A stretch of DNA of 64,000 nucleotides from Pteria penguin (taxonomy: Eukaryota; Mollusca; Bivalvia; Pterioida; Pteriidae), in NCBI GenBank assembly GCA_035048485.1, contig CM068581.1, positions 10,994,864-11,058,863 on the forward strand, written 5' to 3'. Within the stretch, counting starts at the first letter, position 1. Each line of letters opens with the position of its first letter. A program made the translations under genes and the position numbers. Shown in pieces: positions 1-12,106 of this stretch. Below the pieces are notes generated by a model, which made no database searches, was not told the DNA's origin, and saw nothing but the letters and a program-made list of their open reading frames with translations.

Positions 1-38
1 TCGTAAATAAATAGTTACTGTTTAAATTTTGGTAATCG

Positions 39-229
39 CAATAGACCATATTCCGGTTTTGATAATTGCTGTCTTTTTGTCCGAGCTAATACATTTTGGC
101 GTTGTTTTTCATAGTGATGTCATAACGCATGACATAGATTCATTATAACGTCACTATGAAAAACAACACCAAAAGGTATTAGCTCGGACAAAAAGTCGTC
201 ATTTATCAAAACCGGAATATGGTCTATTG
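39..229. repeat. Foldback palindrome (inverted repeat, ~87-bp arms)
   Basis: The left arm begins 'caatagaccatattccgg' at 39 and its reverse complement ends at 229, with a loop of about 20 bp around 123-142. The arms are nearly identical. This has the form of a foldback element or MITE. No target-site duplication is visible. Confidence 0.85.
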
Positions 230-371
230 ACCCTTCCCTTTCGCGGAATATTTATTAAATTTCGTGACGTCACAATACGTTTTCAATGTTTGTCCGAGGT
301 ATGACCGAGGTGTAAAGTATTGTGACGTCATCTGATTTGACAATATTTCGCCCATAAATGGAAGAGTCAAT
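226..371. repeat. Second palindrome abutting the first
   Basis: The segment 226-278 ('attgacccttccc' through 'gtgacgtcacaatac') pairs imperfectly with 317-371 ('gtattgtgacgtca' through 'ggaagagtcaat'). The inner 14-15 bp, containing the palindrome TGACGTCA, is perfect. It shares the 'attgac' boundary with the preceding palindrome, so the two may be halves of one compound element. Confidence 0.65.
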
Positions 372-1180
372 TTCTAATGTGTTGGTATTGAGCGAAAAAT
401 AAGATGCATTTTCCGTACTATATCTTGGCGTAAATTTGAAGTTAGAGATACTATTAGGTCAACGTCTAGGTGACCCCATCTCAAGTGACGTGGACAAAAT
501 TTTGTCCCCGTCTACAATGGCCTTTCTTCCCTATTCTGCTATGATCTGCTAAGTAATACGAAATTTTCAATTGAACTTAAAACATTAAAATGTACTACTA
601 TCGCACTTCGTCAGACAGCGATATTGCACATCAGAACCCCCTATCAGTGTTCACTGTATGTCAGAAAGTCGTGTTTCCTTCCGTAACATACAGTTGTGAA
701 CCGACCTGCAACGCCTAAACGTCTGTCGGCATTTCATCTGCAATCACACCATGAATCTTCCTAACGATCGGACATAGCTGAAGCTCTGTTTAGGCTTTTA
801 ACTATAGAGACAGAGATTAACATCCGTAAATTCCTTTTCCTTGGACGCTTGTGATTCTTAAATATCAAACTTCAAAGAAATATTTCTTGCCTATCCGCCC
901 GTCTCGAGGATCCACAGTAACGTACGAATTTCTACCAGGCGTCTTTCGCATCCCGCATGATTACAACTTGAAGGCGAATCATTCCGTTTTGCTCATAGAC
1001 AAGCTTCTACCAACAAAATACATTGGAAACACAGTAAAGGAGGGAGTGGATGATATGCAAAATTATATACGAACATTCCGCATGTCTGCTGACACTTCTG
1101 CTTGACCCTGATTTTGATCAATTGATCAATATCTTCTCATCATGACATTACCAACCACATGATTATTATTATAAGCCCCG
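372..1180. other. No supported gene
   Basis: An 84-codon frame at 851-1105 starts with GTG. It has no recognisable domain, no splice context and no upstream support. I see nothing else here. Confidence 0.5.
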
Positions 1181-2540
1181 CAAACAAAGTTTGGGGGTAG
1201 AGAGGAATCACCCTGTTTGTCTTTCCGTCTGTTCACATTTGTCCGCGCCATAACTTCTTACCCCTAGTCGGATCTGGATAGTATTTTACACATTTGTTGT
1301 ACATGACCCAAGGGTGTGTCATGACCTTGACCAATGGTCATATCTTCAAGGTCAAGGCCACGTCACAGTGCACACATAGCTAACATTCTTGGCCGGGCCA
1401 TAACTTCTTGCCCTCTTGGCGGATCTGGAAATTATTTCACACATTTGTTATCCATGACCCAAGGGTGTATTATGACCTTGTTTTAAGGTCATATTTTCAA
1501 GGTCACAGTGCATACATAGCCAAAATCTTTGTCCGGGCCATAATTTCTTACTGCCAAGTTGGATTGTTATCCAAGATAATATTTCACACAATTGTTGTCC
1601 ATTACCTACGGGTGCGTCATGACTTTGACTCAAGAATTATATCATATCTCTAGGGCCAAGGAAGCCTGTGTGGCCTAGTGGATAAGGTGCTCATCTCTTG
1701 ACCTAGAGGTCCCGGGTTCGACTCCCACCCTGTCTTTCAGATGAGACAGTAAAAACCGAGGCCCTGCCGTGGCACATAAAAGATCTCTCACTGCTATGTA
1801 GGATCTAGATAATATTTCACACCATTGTTTTCCATGATACAAAGGTGTGTATCACATTGTACGGAGAATGTTGTCCGTCTGTGTGTCTGTCCGTACGGGC
1901 CATAATTTCTTCCTTTTAATATGGAGGAAGATAGTATTTTATACAATTGTTGTCCATAACCTAAGGGTGTGTCATGACCTTGAAACAAGTTGATATCTAC
2001 AAGGTCAATGTCACAGTGCACACATAGAAATTCTTGACCGGGCCATAACTTCTTACCCCCTTGTCTGATCTGGATAATATTTCACACATTTGTTGTCTAT
2101 CATCCAAGGGTGTGACATGAGCTGACTCAAGATCATTTCTCCTAGGTCAAGGTCACAGTGCATGCATTGTCAAAATCTTGTAGGTCATAGCTCCTTACTG
2201 CTATGTAGGATCTAGATAATATTTTACACCATTGTTTTCCATGATACACAAGTGTGTATCACATTGTACGGAGAATGTTGTCCGTCTGTCTGTCCGTATG
2301 TCTGTCCATGAAACTTGTCCGGGCCATAACTTCTTCCTTTTAATATGGAGGAAGATAATATTTTACACAATTGTTGTCCATAACCTAAGGGTGTGTCATG
2401 ACCTTGAAACAAGTTGATATCTACAACGTCAATGTCACGGTGCACACATAGCCAGTATTCTTGTTTGAGCCATAACTTCTTCCTGTTACCTTGCTGGAAG
2501 ATTATATTTTACACAGTTGTTGCCAATGACCCAAACTCGA
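1181..2540 (+). repeat. Diverged tandem-repeat element ('gggccataacttctta' family)
   Basis: After an opening 'gccccgcaaacaaagtttgg', units of roughly 130-150 bp recur. Each carries 'ggccataacttctt', 'ggatctggataatatttcac', 'gtccatgacccaagggtgtg' and 'aaggtcaaggtcacagtgca'. Units start near 1240, 1390, 1530, 1900, 2040, 2190 and 2325. A SINE interrupts it at 1664-1792. The same family lies in the opposite orientation at about 44,240-45,110, where the matching terminus 'ccaaacttccttggcggggg' is seen. Confidence 0.85.
1664..1792 (+). mobile_element. tRNA-derived SINE, copy 1 (3'-truncated)
   Basis: The tRNA-like head has an A box 'tggcctagtgg' at 1671-1681 and a B box 'ggttcgactcc' at 1715-1725. 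It is followed by the central block 'gagacagtaaaaaccgaggc' and 'agatctctcact', shared with three other copies in the window. The 3' part is missing. It interrupts the surrounding diverged tandem repeat. Confidence 0.85.
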
Positions 2541-4975
2541 TCGAAACTTTTTAACTAATTTATATAAACTCTTATTTCGTTCATTTATGGGTTTCACATA
2601 TGTCCACATCCGATCCGATTGAGAGCATAATGCATTTAAAAAAAAGGAAGGGGAGCGTTTTGCTCCACTAAATGTACATGTACCTGGATACAATAATTTA
2701 TCTTTTATTCATCGTATATACTAGTTAAACCCAGAGTTGAACTAGATGTGTTTGTGAAACAATGAGGCCCCTGCTATCACCAAATGTCTTTGCTTTCAAA
2801 TACCGAAAGACATTTGGTGTCAAAATAAATGCACATGTAAGTTGTGCACAATGTTTTAGGTTTCAAACAGGCACAAATGTAGGGAAACACGATGATATAT
2901 TTGTATTCCCAATGTACGATACAGGAAGATAAAAGTGAAGACAGAATCCGAAAACCATAATCGAACTGAGGGGCATATATATTTAGGAAAATGGGAAAAC
3001 GGCATCTTAGTGGAGATAGGAGCAGGTGCCCGGAATGAGTAATCATCTCCTGCTTGCCATAAACACCCATACTGAAGAAAATTTTTAGACTCATTCGAAG
3101 TTTGTTTCTAAGAGTTTTAGCCCTAAAATATCACTGAACAGCTCGGGCTACGACGAGATGGATATTTGACTTTTTCTTGTATTTATCAAAGAATTTCTTC
3201 CGAAACGAAATAGGTCATTCATAAACATAGTCCGTCTTGAGAAGCATCGTGGAAAACTACTAAGCTTAAGTGTCAACTGTGATACAAATACGCCTTAGAT
3301 AACCGATAATGGTATATTGCTAATGATAAATTTGAAAATGTATAGCACGTAGACTTGCTTTTTGAAGTAAATTTTACTAATAAGAAGGACAACAGCTTAA
3401 TCCATTAAATTATACAATGTCTATTAGCGATTTAGTATTCAAAGATTAAACTGGATAAAACATGCGCCTCTTATTCTTTGCGACGAAGTGCTTGCAAATC
3501 TCGGTGGCATTTATGTCCATATCAAGATTCATATTCAACGTCCGTCACTGAGTTGCGCAAGAATGCTTATGTTCTTCTTAAACATGAAAACGATCTCTCT
3601 GGGTCAAAGAAAGGTAATTAACGAGAGCCGTGATTGGCTGATGTGGTGTAGGGAGAGAGGGACTGCTATTTCAATGTATTAGGAGCTGTGATTGGATGAA
3701 ATTATTTGATCTATGTATAAATAAAGATTGATTCTGCTGTAAAATCATGAATTTTTATCTCATTTAGCTAATGTAAAAATTTTATGAGCTAAAAAGGGGT
3801 GGTTGTTTACATTTGAATTTTGGCCAATTTTTGGGGGTATCCCCCTTCCAGCATGATTTTCTCGAAATTAAGGTGAATAACCTATGGTAAACTGTTAAAA
3901 TTCTGATAGAGGAGGGTCTGACAAACATTTTGATATGTGGATTATATATAGCTAAAATGTAAGATGTTGTGTAAATTTTGCTGGAAGTTCGGTAATTTAA
4001 CATGGGACCCTATGGGAAATGGAATTACTATGCATTGACCTATCTGCCTAGCAAAATGTGACTGACAAGGTGCATCCTATTCGTAGGAGAGTTCTAATGT
4101 TTAGAAACTCGTCCTTTTCCGCGTGCCGAAGACTACGAAGGACTATGTAGCATTGGGGTACTACGGAGGCTTCATCTAAGTACCGTAATAACATTAGCTG
4201 TGTATATAATTTGAAAAATAATCATTTGATTTACTCGTCTTAAATTTAATGAAAGAGCAGTATAAACCATTACAACGTTATGTCAAACTGTTTTGAACAG
4301 GAAACAAAATATTGTTCACGTACAGAGTTAGAATAGACGTTAGTTTGACCATTAGAGCTAAAACTCGGGTTGTCAACAATGGCGTAGCTAGGCTAAAAAT
4401 GTGTATTCTTTAAAGTTGGAGACAACATACGGGAACGCCGTAAGGTGTCCGGGGGTTTTTCCCCACCAGGAAAAGTTTTGTTTAGATGACACCAGAAGCC
4501 ATTTCCTGGCTTTTAGACTTATGAAATATTGGATTTAAATAATTATGCTTTATTCTGTAAAACTTTTTTTCTTCAATGTTTTCAGTATTTATCAAGGTTG
4601 GGTGTCAAACCATTTCACAAGGATACTTTGACAACAAATCTCATAAATTCGACAGTACCAAACCTTTGTTTAATGAACGTGGAAGTCTTTGTAACACAGC
4701 TGAATCCAAAGTTTTGGCGACCTCGAGTAATGAAGCAACATTATTATCATAAGTTCTGTTTTATCGCAAAATCGACACTAGAAAGAATGTAAGAATGAGG
4801 CAAAAGTACATATCTTAGTAACTGCTGTTATTTGAGAAAGATGCATGGATGTGAAATAATAGTGTCATTATAACAACAAACGGCGCAACATCTGCTGTGT
4901 ACTCGACATTTTCCTTGATTTAACTTTAAGCCTCTGTTACCGTATTATTTGAAATATCATTAATCTGTGTGTTCT
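2541..4975. other. No supported gene; one short retroelement-tail-like stretch
   Basis: No coding signature is visible. On the minus strand, about 3075-2985 reads 'gcaagcaggagatgattact' followed by 'ccgggcacctg', resembling the stretch downstream of the Penelope-like RT at 62,755-62,800. It may be a fragment of that family's 3' region. Confidence 0.4.
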
Positions 4976-4979
4976 TTTG

Positions 4980-5029
4980 TATGTGTGTGTAGGGGTGTGT
5001 AGGTGTGTTTGTGTGTGTGTGTGTGTGTG
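4980..5029. repeat. (GT)n microsatellite
   Basis: Interrupted GT repeat with runs of 'gtgtgtgtgtgt'. Confidence 0.9.
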
Positions 5030-5570
5030 AAAAAATGTGTATGCTTGAGCATACGTGCATATAAGGTACCTACGAATACACCACTGGTCAAATGGCTATA
5101 GATCTAATTAAATTTTTTTGTATTTTAAAATATTTGATATGACCCGTATATGTGCACTGCGGCCTGCCACCCTGACAGTGACGTACCCGTCTTACCATAT
5201 TTGACCATCGTAACTAAAGAGGGAGAAGAAAGAACAATGGAAACTTTGGGCAGTGCTTACTTATCGTCATGAGTTCATATTCTCCATTGTGCCTGTGGCT
5301 GTGCTACAAAGAATATTCTTATCTCTATTTTCTCATTACAATGCGACATAGCTGTCTGTGTCTACTTCATAAAAATATTGATGATTCTTTTGCAATATTG
5401 TAAACATTCAAGAAATCTGTCACTATATTGACTATTCTCCTTACCATTTTAACCTATTGCGTTCTCACTTTGAATCCATGCTTCTTTGGCGAAGTAAACG
5501 CTAAACAGGATATCAAGCGTTTAAAAAATAATTTCAGAAGGACGCTGTAATCGAAAATTCCGGAATCTAT

Positions 5571-5573
<3 letters not shown>

Positions 5574-5607
<34 letters not shown>
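5574..5607. repeat. (CT)n microsatellite
   Basis: An uninterrupted run of about 17 CT dinucleotides. Confidence 0.95.
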
Positions 5608-5610
<3 letters not shown>

Positions 5611-6380
5611 ATTCTTTTAATCGCAATTCTGAAAGTATACGACAGTGTGTTTATGCATTAATCGTCTCGGAGGAAATAAAGAATGAATCAGTTTGTTGTT
5701 ATAGCACTAATTCTCATTGACGGACACAGTTGAGTAAGTTTCGTTTCAGCATCTTTACGTGTGGCGGGTTTTCATCGAAAGGCAATAAATTGTCAGTTGA
5801 GGTCAACAGAAAAAACTTACTCAACGAAAAAAAAAAACCCTCCAGATCATCGCAATACTAAAGACATACACCAAGTCTCATTTCAAAAAATAAATGTAAT
5901 TATTTTTCTGTCTTTTGATGTATATAACAGACACTTACAATCCGCCATAAAACAGGATGCTCTAATGAACTTTCTCCGTACAACGGCATCTGTATAAATA
6001 GAAACTGATATCCATTCCCTTTATATAGAATTGTTGAATGTTTTAATTCTTATTTACCAAAATATCAATGATCTATTTTAGTATGGAATCTGGCGTAGTG
6101 TACCTGCTGTAACATCTTATATAACATCTTCATTCCATACATGTATTTTTCAGTGCACGAACTTCTCCGACAACTGGTAACCAAACTTGAATGACTACAA
6201 ACAGGTATGTCGAGGATCCATTCCATCAAAACCTATAATCTCATCTGAAGTGTCTCTTCTTTTTTCACCAATTTGCTTGGTATTATTTTAATAAAAATGT
6301 GCAATCCGGTCTTAACTTGTAAAGCAATTTCATTCTATAAATTGATACCCGTCCGTCAAAATTCTACAGACCTCTTGACG
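5608..6380. other. No supported gene
   Basis: AT-rich sequence. An open frame of 78 codons at 5761-5997 has an alternative start and no recognisable domain. Confidence 0.4.
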
Positions 6381-7069
6381 ATACGAGGGCTGATTGATAT
6401 GTTGTGAGCCTCTTATTGAAGGGGATATGCAGGGATGTTCTTTTTAAGTCCTACTATTCCCTAACTATACAAGGCCGTGTACCCGAGGACTGGCCTCATT
6501 TAGTCAGTTTATATCAATGAGGTAGCACTCTAATGTGAACATGACAAGTGGCTTTTGCAAAATCTACAAAATCTGTGAAATGAGCAGTGACCCAATATTT
6601 GCACAAAAAAGGTTTAACACCTACTATGCTTCACTTCTGACGCAGTTACGGGAAAATATTAAATTTAAGCGCCGCGGAAAGCTCACTAAAATTGTGTTGT
6701 TCCATCAGGACAATGCTCTTGTTCACAAGTCTGTCATTGTCATGGCTGCCATTCACGATTGTGACTTTAAATTGATTGAGCATCCGCCTTATTCACCTAA
6801 TATCGCTCCATCAGACTTTCATCTATTTCCAAAACTTAAAACAGCTATTTCCGGCACCCACTTTAAGTACGATGATGACGTCATACATACAGTACAGACT
6901 TTCTGAACAGCCAAGAAAAAGAGTTCTTTAAAAGAGGCATTGAGACCCTAAAACACCACTGGCAAGAGTGTATAGATACTGAAGGGGATTATGTTGAAAA
7001 ATAATGCAACAAGTTCGACAAAATTCAAATCCTTCAATACGAGGCTCACAACATATCAATCAGCACTAT
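6381..7069 (+). mobile_element. Internally deleted mariner transposon with both TIRs
   Basis: Terminal inverted repeats are visible: 'gctgattgatatgttgtgag' at the left (TIR 6382-6412) and its complement at 7041-7067. A TA dinucleotide lies next to each end, as expected for Tc1/mariner. At ~690 bp the element is about half a full mariner. It has lost the N-terminal DNA-binding half of the transposase and keeps the C-terminal catalytic part. Confidence 0.9.
6535..7004 (+). pseudogene. Mariner transposase C-terminal fragment (D,D34D)
   Basis: This is the C-terminal half of a mariner-type cut-and-paste transposase. The frame contains 'FHQDNALVH' and, after exactly 34 intervening residues, the last catalytic Asp in 'YSPNIAPSDFHLFP'. 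That is the D,D34D spacing of mariner. The first catalytic Asp and the helix-turn-helix domains are absent. The frame ends at 6906, then resumes one base over ('NSQEKEFF' to 'GDYVEK') and stops near 7004. The protein cannot be functional. The nearby ATG at 6541 is not a genuine start, because the family protein should begin some 150-200 residues earlier. Confidence 0.9.
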
Positions 7070-7155
7070 TAATTGCGGTCCTCTTCTGATTCATGTATTC
7101 GGTCTTCTCGTTACACAGAGTTGTTTCCCATTTAGGACGTTGTCTGATGTAAAAC

Positions 7156-7324
7156 AATACACCGATCCACTTTACAGCACAGAGAGCGATGTTTAGCGGA
7201 CTTTTAATTGTTTTGTCTATGACATCATAATCAAATGTCCGACTTGTCCAACTTTGCGTGACGTCATCATAATCGTATTTTCTGCGAAAGTGCTTGAAAT
7301 TCGACGAAAGTGGATCGGTGTATT
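7156..7324. repeat. Small TIR element (MITE-like)
   Basis: 'aatacaccgatccacttt' at 7156-7173 is matched by its perfect reverse complement ending at 7324, about 170 bp in total. No clear target duplication. The class is unknown. Confidence 0.65.
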
Positions 7325-9171
7325 AAGACGTCATCAAATTTTATGGAAATCGATCTAAAACTTTTAAAAAGAAATAATATTACACAAATATCTCTTTTTA
7401 TAGGAAATTGATAACGCCATAATTGTTTACGTCAGATATTGTCCAAAATGGAATTAACTCTGTTTAACGAAAAGATTTAAAGCGCAATTTAGTGCTCACT
7501 TTCGGCAAGCTTGGAGCTAGCAGTTCGTGTCATTGCGCGCACATACACATTATAAGACCGCAGTGTTTGCTAAGAAGTCCATTAAGTTTGTAAATAAAGC
7601 AAATTTCAGAACTTAGAAGCGCAACAGACTTGAAAATTTACATGTGACAAGGCTTTTGATTTCAGATGAAACTATGTCAGTATGACCTACAGTGGATAAT
7701 TTTTCTCGAAATTTTAAAACTTAAAAGCTCTACATACTTATTATGCATGTGAGAACTTAGATATGTACTTTTTAAGATGAAACTAGGTCGGCGTGACCTA
7801 CATTTCATGCTATACTGATTATTTTCAAAATTAGCTTTCTCAATCCGACCACTACCTATAGCACTTTCTTACTTTTAGAATATTAAGATGACGATGGTGA
7901 ACAGATGCTTTATTTCGTAAAACATGATTAATTAAGTTGACATTCTTTGTGGCTATATAATTCTTATATGCTTTGTTACAGGTTATGATTGAACAACAAG
8001 ATACCTTGCTACAGAGATGCATCATACAACCACTTACTCTGTCTTTTTATTTATTATACAATAATCGTCAATATATTAAATGTTTATAAATATATCAGTT
8101 GGTCATACATCATTCTTTCTATAGTGAGTAGTGATAACCGACTTCTGCAGGTCATACTGATGCATACAAATTGTCATAGTACCTTATTAATAAATTCAAA
8201 AGTAAAAACATGACCATGATTACAAGGAGACCAGCCTTTTCACATTGAATCCGTCGCTACTTAGTGGCGGATTCGGAGGGGGACGTTCGTCATAGAGAGA
8301 GATACTGACTATCATCTGTAATTGTCTACGCGACAGACTGGTATGAATCAGATAATCGTACATCTGCTCGACGTCTCCGGGTTATTTTGGCTAAGTAAGT
8401 TAACATTTTTGGCTGTAACCCCAACCCTTCCCCTTTCCTGATTGAAAATATATGGCATGTCTCAATATTTTTTTTAATCTGGAGCGATAGCTGCTTCTGT
8501 ACTTTTGTTCACCAGAAGTACTTAATGAAGGTGCGAGAGGACAAGAGATTATAGCGGAGTTTGCGATGCAGCAGACTTGTTAAGATTTGACAGAGCTGTA
8601 CGACAAAATTTACCATAGGCACGGCAAGAATAACAAGGTATAGAAAAGACATGAATAACATCACAAAAATGTTTCGATTATCCGGCAGCTGATGTACTGA
8701 CGTCGGAGGTGAAATTTCACGATTTTTAGGCCCTAAAACCGCAAATAGCAGGTGCCTCATGCCTCTCGCCTAACTTCGCCCTCCTTAAAACTGGACCTGC
8801 CCTTGATGTTGGTTGCTGAGTGTATGCGTCGATCATTAACGTTTCAGGAATAACGATGTAACACTAAAATGAAACGGATTAAAGATATGCTTGAGTAACG
8901 CCCATGATCTTTTATCAAAATCGCTACAAACATTTTCAAGATGACTGCGAGGACGATAATTATTCAATGGATTACATTATTTTGTCTGTATGTATCTCAG
9001 TCATAATGCCATTGGGCTTTAAGAAGTTACCCCCCCCCCCCCCCCAATAATGAGTGAATGGGCAGACATTTATTACAACAGACACACGAAGATCAGGGAA
9101 TGTAGCATGTAACACAGGGCAGTTGCGAATCCCAAATTTGTCGAGATCGAGGGGATCCATCCACCCATGTG
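7325..9171. other. No supported gene
   Basis: AT-rich. A 17-bp C run lies near 9031. Open frames at 7989-8213 and 8509-8760 lack any recognisable family, start context or splice sites. Confidence 0.4.
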
Positions 9172-9304
9172 TATAGTTACTAATTTTTTTTTTTTTTTTT
9201 TTTATTTCACACAAAATGGTTTGACATATAATACAATACATTCAGATTCATATACATCAAAAAACACACACCCGAACATGTTCATTTAATTAGGACACAT
9301 ACAA

Positions 9305-9863
9305 ATATATATATATATATATACATACACATACATATATGTATACATACACCTACACATTCATACATATACATATAGATATACATACACATACACATAC
9401 ATATCTACACACACACACCTATACACATATACATATATATATACATATACACACATACATACATACATACACACATACATATAGTTATCATATACAGTAT
9501 ATTTCAATACTTAAGGTAATCTTTTAGTATTTTGTAATTGTAATATCTATACTATGATAATAAGACACATTTTATTGATTTGTGTTTTTTGCATTATATA
9601 TATGTATATCAATACATACACCTACACATTCACATATATACATATAGATATACATACACATACACATACATATCTACACACACACACATATACACATATA
9701 CATATATATATACATATACACACATACATACATACATACACACATACATATAGTTATCATATACAGTATATTTCAATACTTAGGGTAATCTTTTAGTATT
9801 TTGTAATTGTAATATCTATACTATGATAATAAGACACATTTTATTGATTTGTGTTTTTTGCAT
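9305..9863. repeat. Microsatellite-rich tandem duplication (269-bp period) in the LINE 3'UTR
   Basis: A TA/CATA/CACA-rich block of about 250 bp plus a unique stretch ('ggtaatcttttagtattttg') occurs twice, at about 9346-9593 and 9615-9863. The offset is 269 bp ('ttaaggtaat' at 9511 and 'ttagggtaat' at 9780). Reading frames through it are simple-sequence artefacts. Confidence 0.9.
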
Positions 9864-10337
9864 CCTATATATGACTATATCAATATATATGCTATAATAA
9901 CAATAGAACAGGAGAAAGACAAGAAAAGTAACTGTAAGGACCAAAGAGTTGATAGTAAGGAATTAGAGGGAAAGAAAAAAGAAAGAAAGGGTAAATTGGA
10001 AAGGAGAGGGAAAGAATTCTAATATATCTCATGTGTATATGTATTACATTACTCTCATATACATGTTCAAACATTCATTAACATACGAAAAACATACATA
10101 CACACTCACATAATGACACATTGATTAGTATGTCATATTAATATTCAATTACATATTGAGAGAATAATATATGTATGAATCAAGGTGGCATAAGTAGTAT
10201 CTGTCATAGATATCTGTAAATATATCTAAATTATCTACAAAATTTGGTGGGTTTTTGTTTTTTTACTGACCAGGGGCACTTTATGAAATTTATTGCAATC
10301 TAAGTAGAATTTACTTCACTTCCGTAATCTTCCTTTG

Positions 10338-11268
10338 TTATTCTAGGATTACGTGGAAGTATTGCCAATTCTTATCAAAGGCTACTGCTTCATTTTTTCT
10401 ATTTGAAAGATATTTTTTAATTTTATACATATATTTCAGGTAATGTAGAAGTGCATCAAGAGATAATTTCTTTTTTTCAACTTTTGCTTTATATATAAAG
10501 TATTTAATATATACTATAATTAAATTTTCTGCCAAATTTCTGTTGAGATAAGGTCCAATTGTCATTTTCTGAATTGTAAACTCTATTTCTAGATTAAATG
10601 TTTCCAAATAATTTCTAAATGAAGCAAGTAGATTTTTAACACATTCACATGCCCAGAATAAATGGATAATTGTTTCCTCCTCTCTCATACAGAATGTACA
10701 GAGTGGACTATCATGTAAATGCATTCTGTAAGCCGTAGAATTTGTAGTTAAAGCGAATTGGTTGATTCTATATTGAAACCACTGTAATTTTACGTCTTGG
10801 AAAAACATAATAGATTTATATATATTTGTCCATGATTCTTCTTCTATATCTTGAATAATATTTGACCATTTTTGCTGTGATCTGCTTGTAGTTTGTGTAT
10901 TTTTTAGTATATCGTATATTAATTTTGTACCTTTTTTACAGTATTGTTTTAATAGACAATGGTATCCAAGGCCCATGTATTTTCTGTAAATATTTGTCTG
11001 AAAGTCTTATACTTTCTTTTATTGAATTTTTTACACAATTAAATTCTAAAAAATTCGTTTTAATGTTAAATCTGTCTTCAAAATCCTCAAATGATATTAA
11101 AGTATTGTCATCTGTTAATAGGTCATTTATATATATTATACCTTTTTCAAACCAATGTTTATAGAAGATGCTCTTGTTATCTATTGTGATATCTGCATTA
11201 TACCATATTGGTGTTTCTGCTAAGATTCTCTCCTTTTTTTCTTTTAATCTCAATGTTTTCCATGCCAT
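10338..11268 (-). pseudogene. LINE ORF2 C-terminal fragment (L1-like)
   Basis: Two overlapping minus frames (11,268-10,936 and 10,976-10,338) form one protein interrupted by a frameshift near 10,950. It is the region downstream of the RT core. It contains the zinc-knuckle-like motif 'LCTFCMREEETIIHLFWAC' and 'QWFQYRINQFALTTNS', which align with the LINE at 18.3-21.9 kb ('LCTFCNRQEESIIHLLWEC', 'FRINHFALSTNK'). The RT active site and endonuclease are not present because the insertion is 5'-truncated. It is dead as a coding sequence. Confidence 0.88.
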
Positions 11269-11339
11269 AAAAGTATCTTTCCAAAAATTATTTTTCAGTT
11301 TTTGGATACAGTGTTTGTTCCCATATAGTTACTAATTTT

Positions 11340-11840
11340 ATATCGAAAAATAACAAGACCAAATGTGTCGTTTTGCTACGAATGCCCCACCGGCAGCAAA
11401 GTTTTAAAAACTTTCTAAGTCCTAGGGGCATTACTCCGGAAAAAATAATTCGACACCAATCAGATCAGTGCTTGATCTAGATTCAGTATACCGATTTTCA
11501 ATTCAATAATTGCCGAGATAAACTACGGAAACTATTAATTATTGCACATTCTCTAAGTGCAAGGGACATAATTCCGTCAAAAATTATTCTACAGTAATCA
11601 CGTCAAAACTTGACCTATATTATCTCGTGATGTATCAGTATACCAATTTTCAATTCAATATGTCCATCTGTTGTAGAGAGAGCACGGAAACGAGTTAATG
11701 AACTGAAACGTGAATTTTACAAAATTTTCTTTTAAACACACACACTCACCCCTTCCCCTTTTCACATATTAACCTTCATAACACCTTATAACTAATAAAA
11801 TCCCCCAAGCATCAAACAGGTACGTTTTTATTGACTAAGT
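11340..11840. other. No supported gene
   Basis: No coding or structured signal recognised between the LINE and the SINE. Confidence 0.4.
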
Positions 11841-12106
11841 GATTGAATAGTGTTTTACGTCACTCCACGATTATTTCACGTATATAGTGACGGCATCTGC
11901 CCGATGCATTGCATAGAAACTTAGACTTTTGCAATGGACCCATCCGAGCAGTGAGGGATGTTTTACGTGCCACGCCTCCCGTGACACGGGACCTTGGTTT
12001 TTACTGTCTCATCCGGAAGACAGAACACCGGTGCGTCCAGCGCGGAGTCGAACCCGAGACCCTTTGGTCACGAGTCGAGTACCTTATCCACTGAGTCACA
12101 CCGGTT
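11841..12106 (-). mobile_element. tRNA-derived SINE, copy 2
   Basis: Minus orientation. The B box is seen as 'ggagtcgaacc' at 12,044-12,054, and the A-box region as 'ccactgagtcacaccgg' near 12,088-12,104. The central domain is 'cttggtttttactgtctcat'. The tail contains 'gcatctgcccgatgcattgc' and 'gttttacgtcac'. Compared with copy 3, it carries an extra ~24 bp in the tail. Overlapping open frames here are non-coding. Confidence 0.88.

Larger units (their letters stand above)
9184..11323 (-). mobile_element. 5'-truncated L1-like LINE, copy 1
   Basis: A minus-strand insertion with a poly(A) tail, seen on the plus strand as a T run at about 9184-9203. It is flanked by the direct repeat 'tatagttactaatttt' at 9172-9187 and 11,324-11,339, a 13-16 bp target-site duplication whose T-run end is ambiguous. 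Only the 3' end of ORF2 and the 3'UTR were inserted, the usual outcome of aborted target-primed reverse transcription. It belongs to the same family as the LINE at 18,292-21,872. Confidence 0.92.

Noticed and set aside
851..1105. 84-codon open frame starting with GTG
   Set aside because: No recognisable domain, no upstream ATG or splice context. Chance frame in a non-repetitive stretch is likelier.
1675..1725. Functional tRNA gene
   Set aside because: A and B boxes are present, but the cloverleaf is not evident and the sequence runs directly into the SINE central domain shared with three other copies.
9339..9796. Open frames encoding Tyr/Thr/His/Ile-rich repeats
   Set aside because: They are translations of CATA/CACA simple repeats inside a LINE 3'UTR on the other strand.
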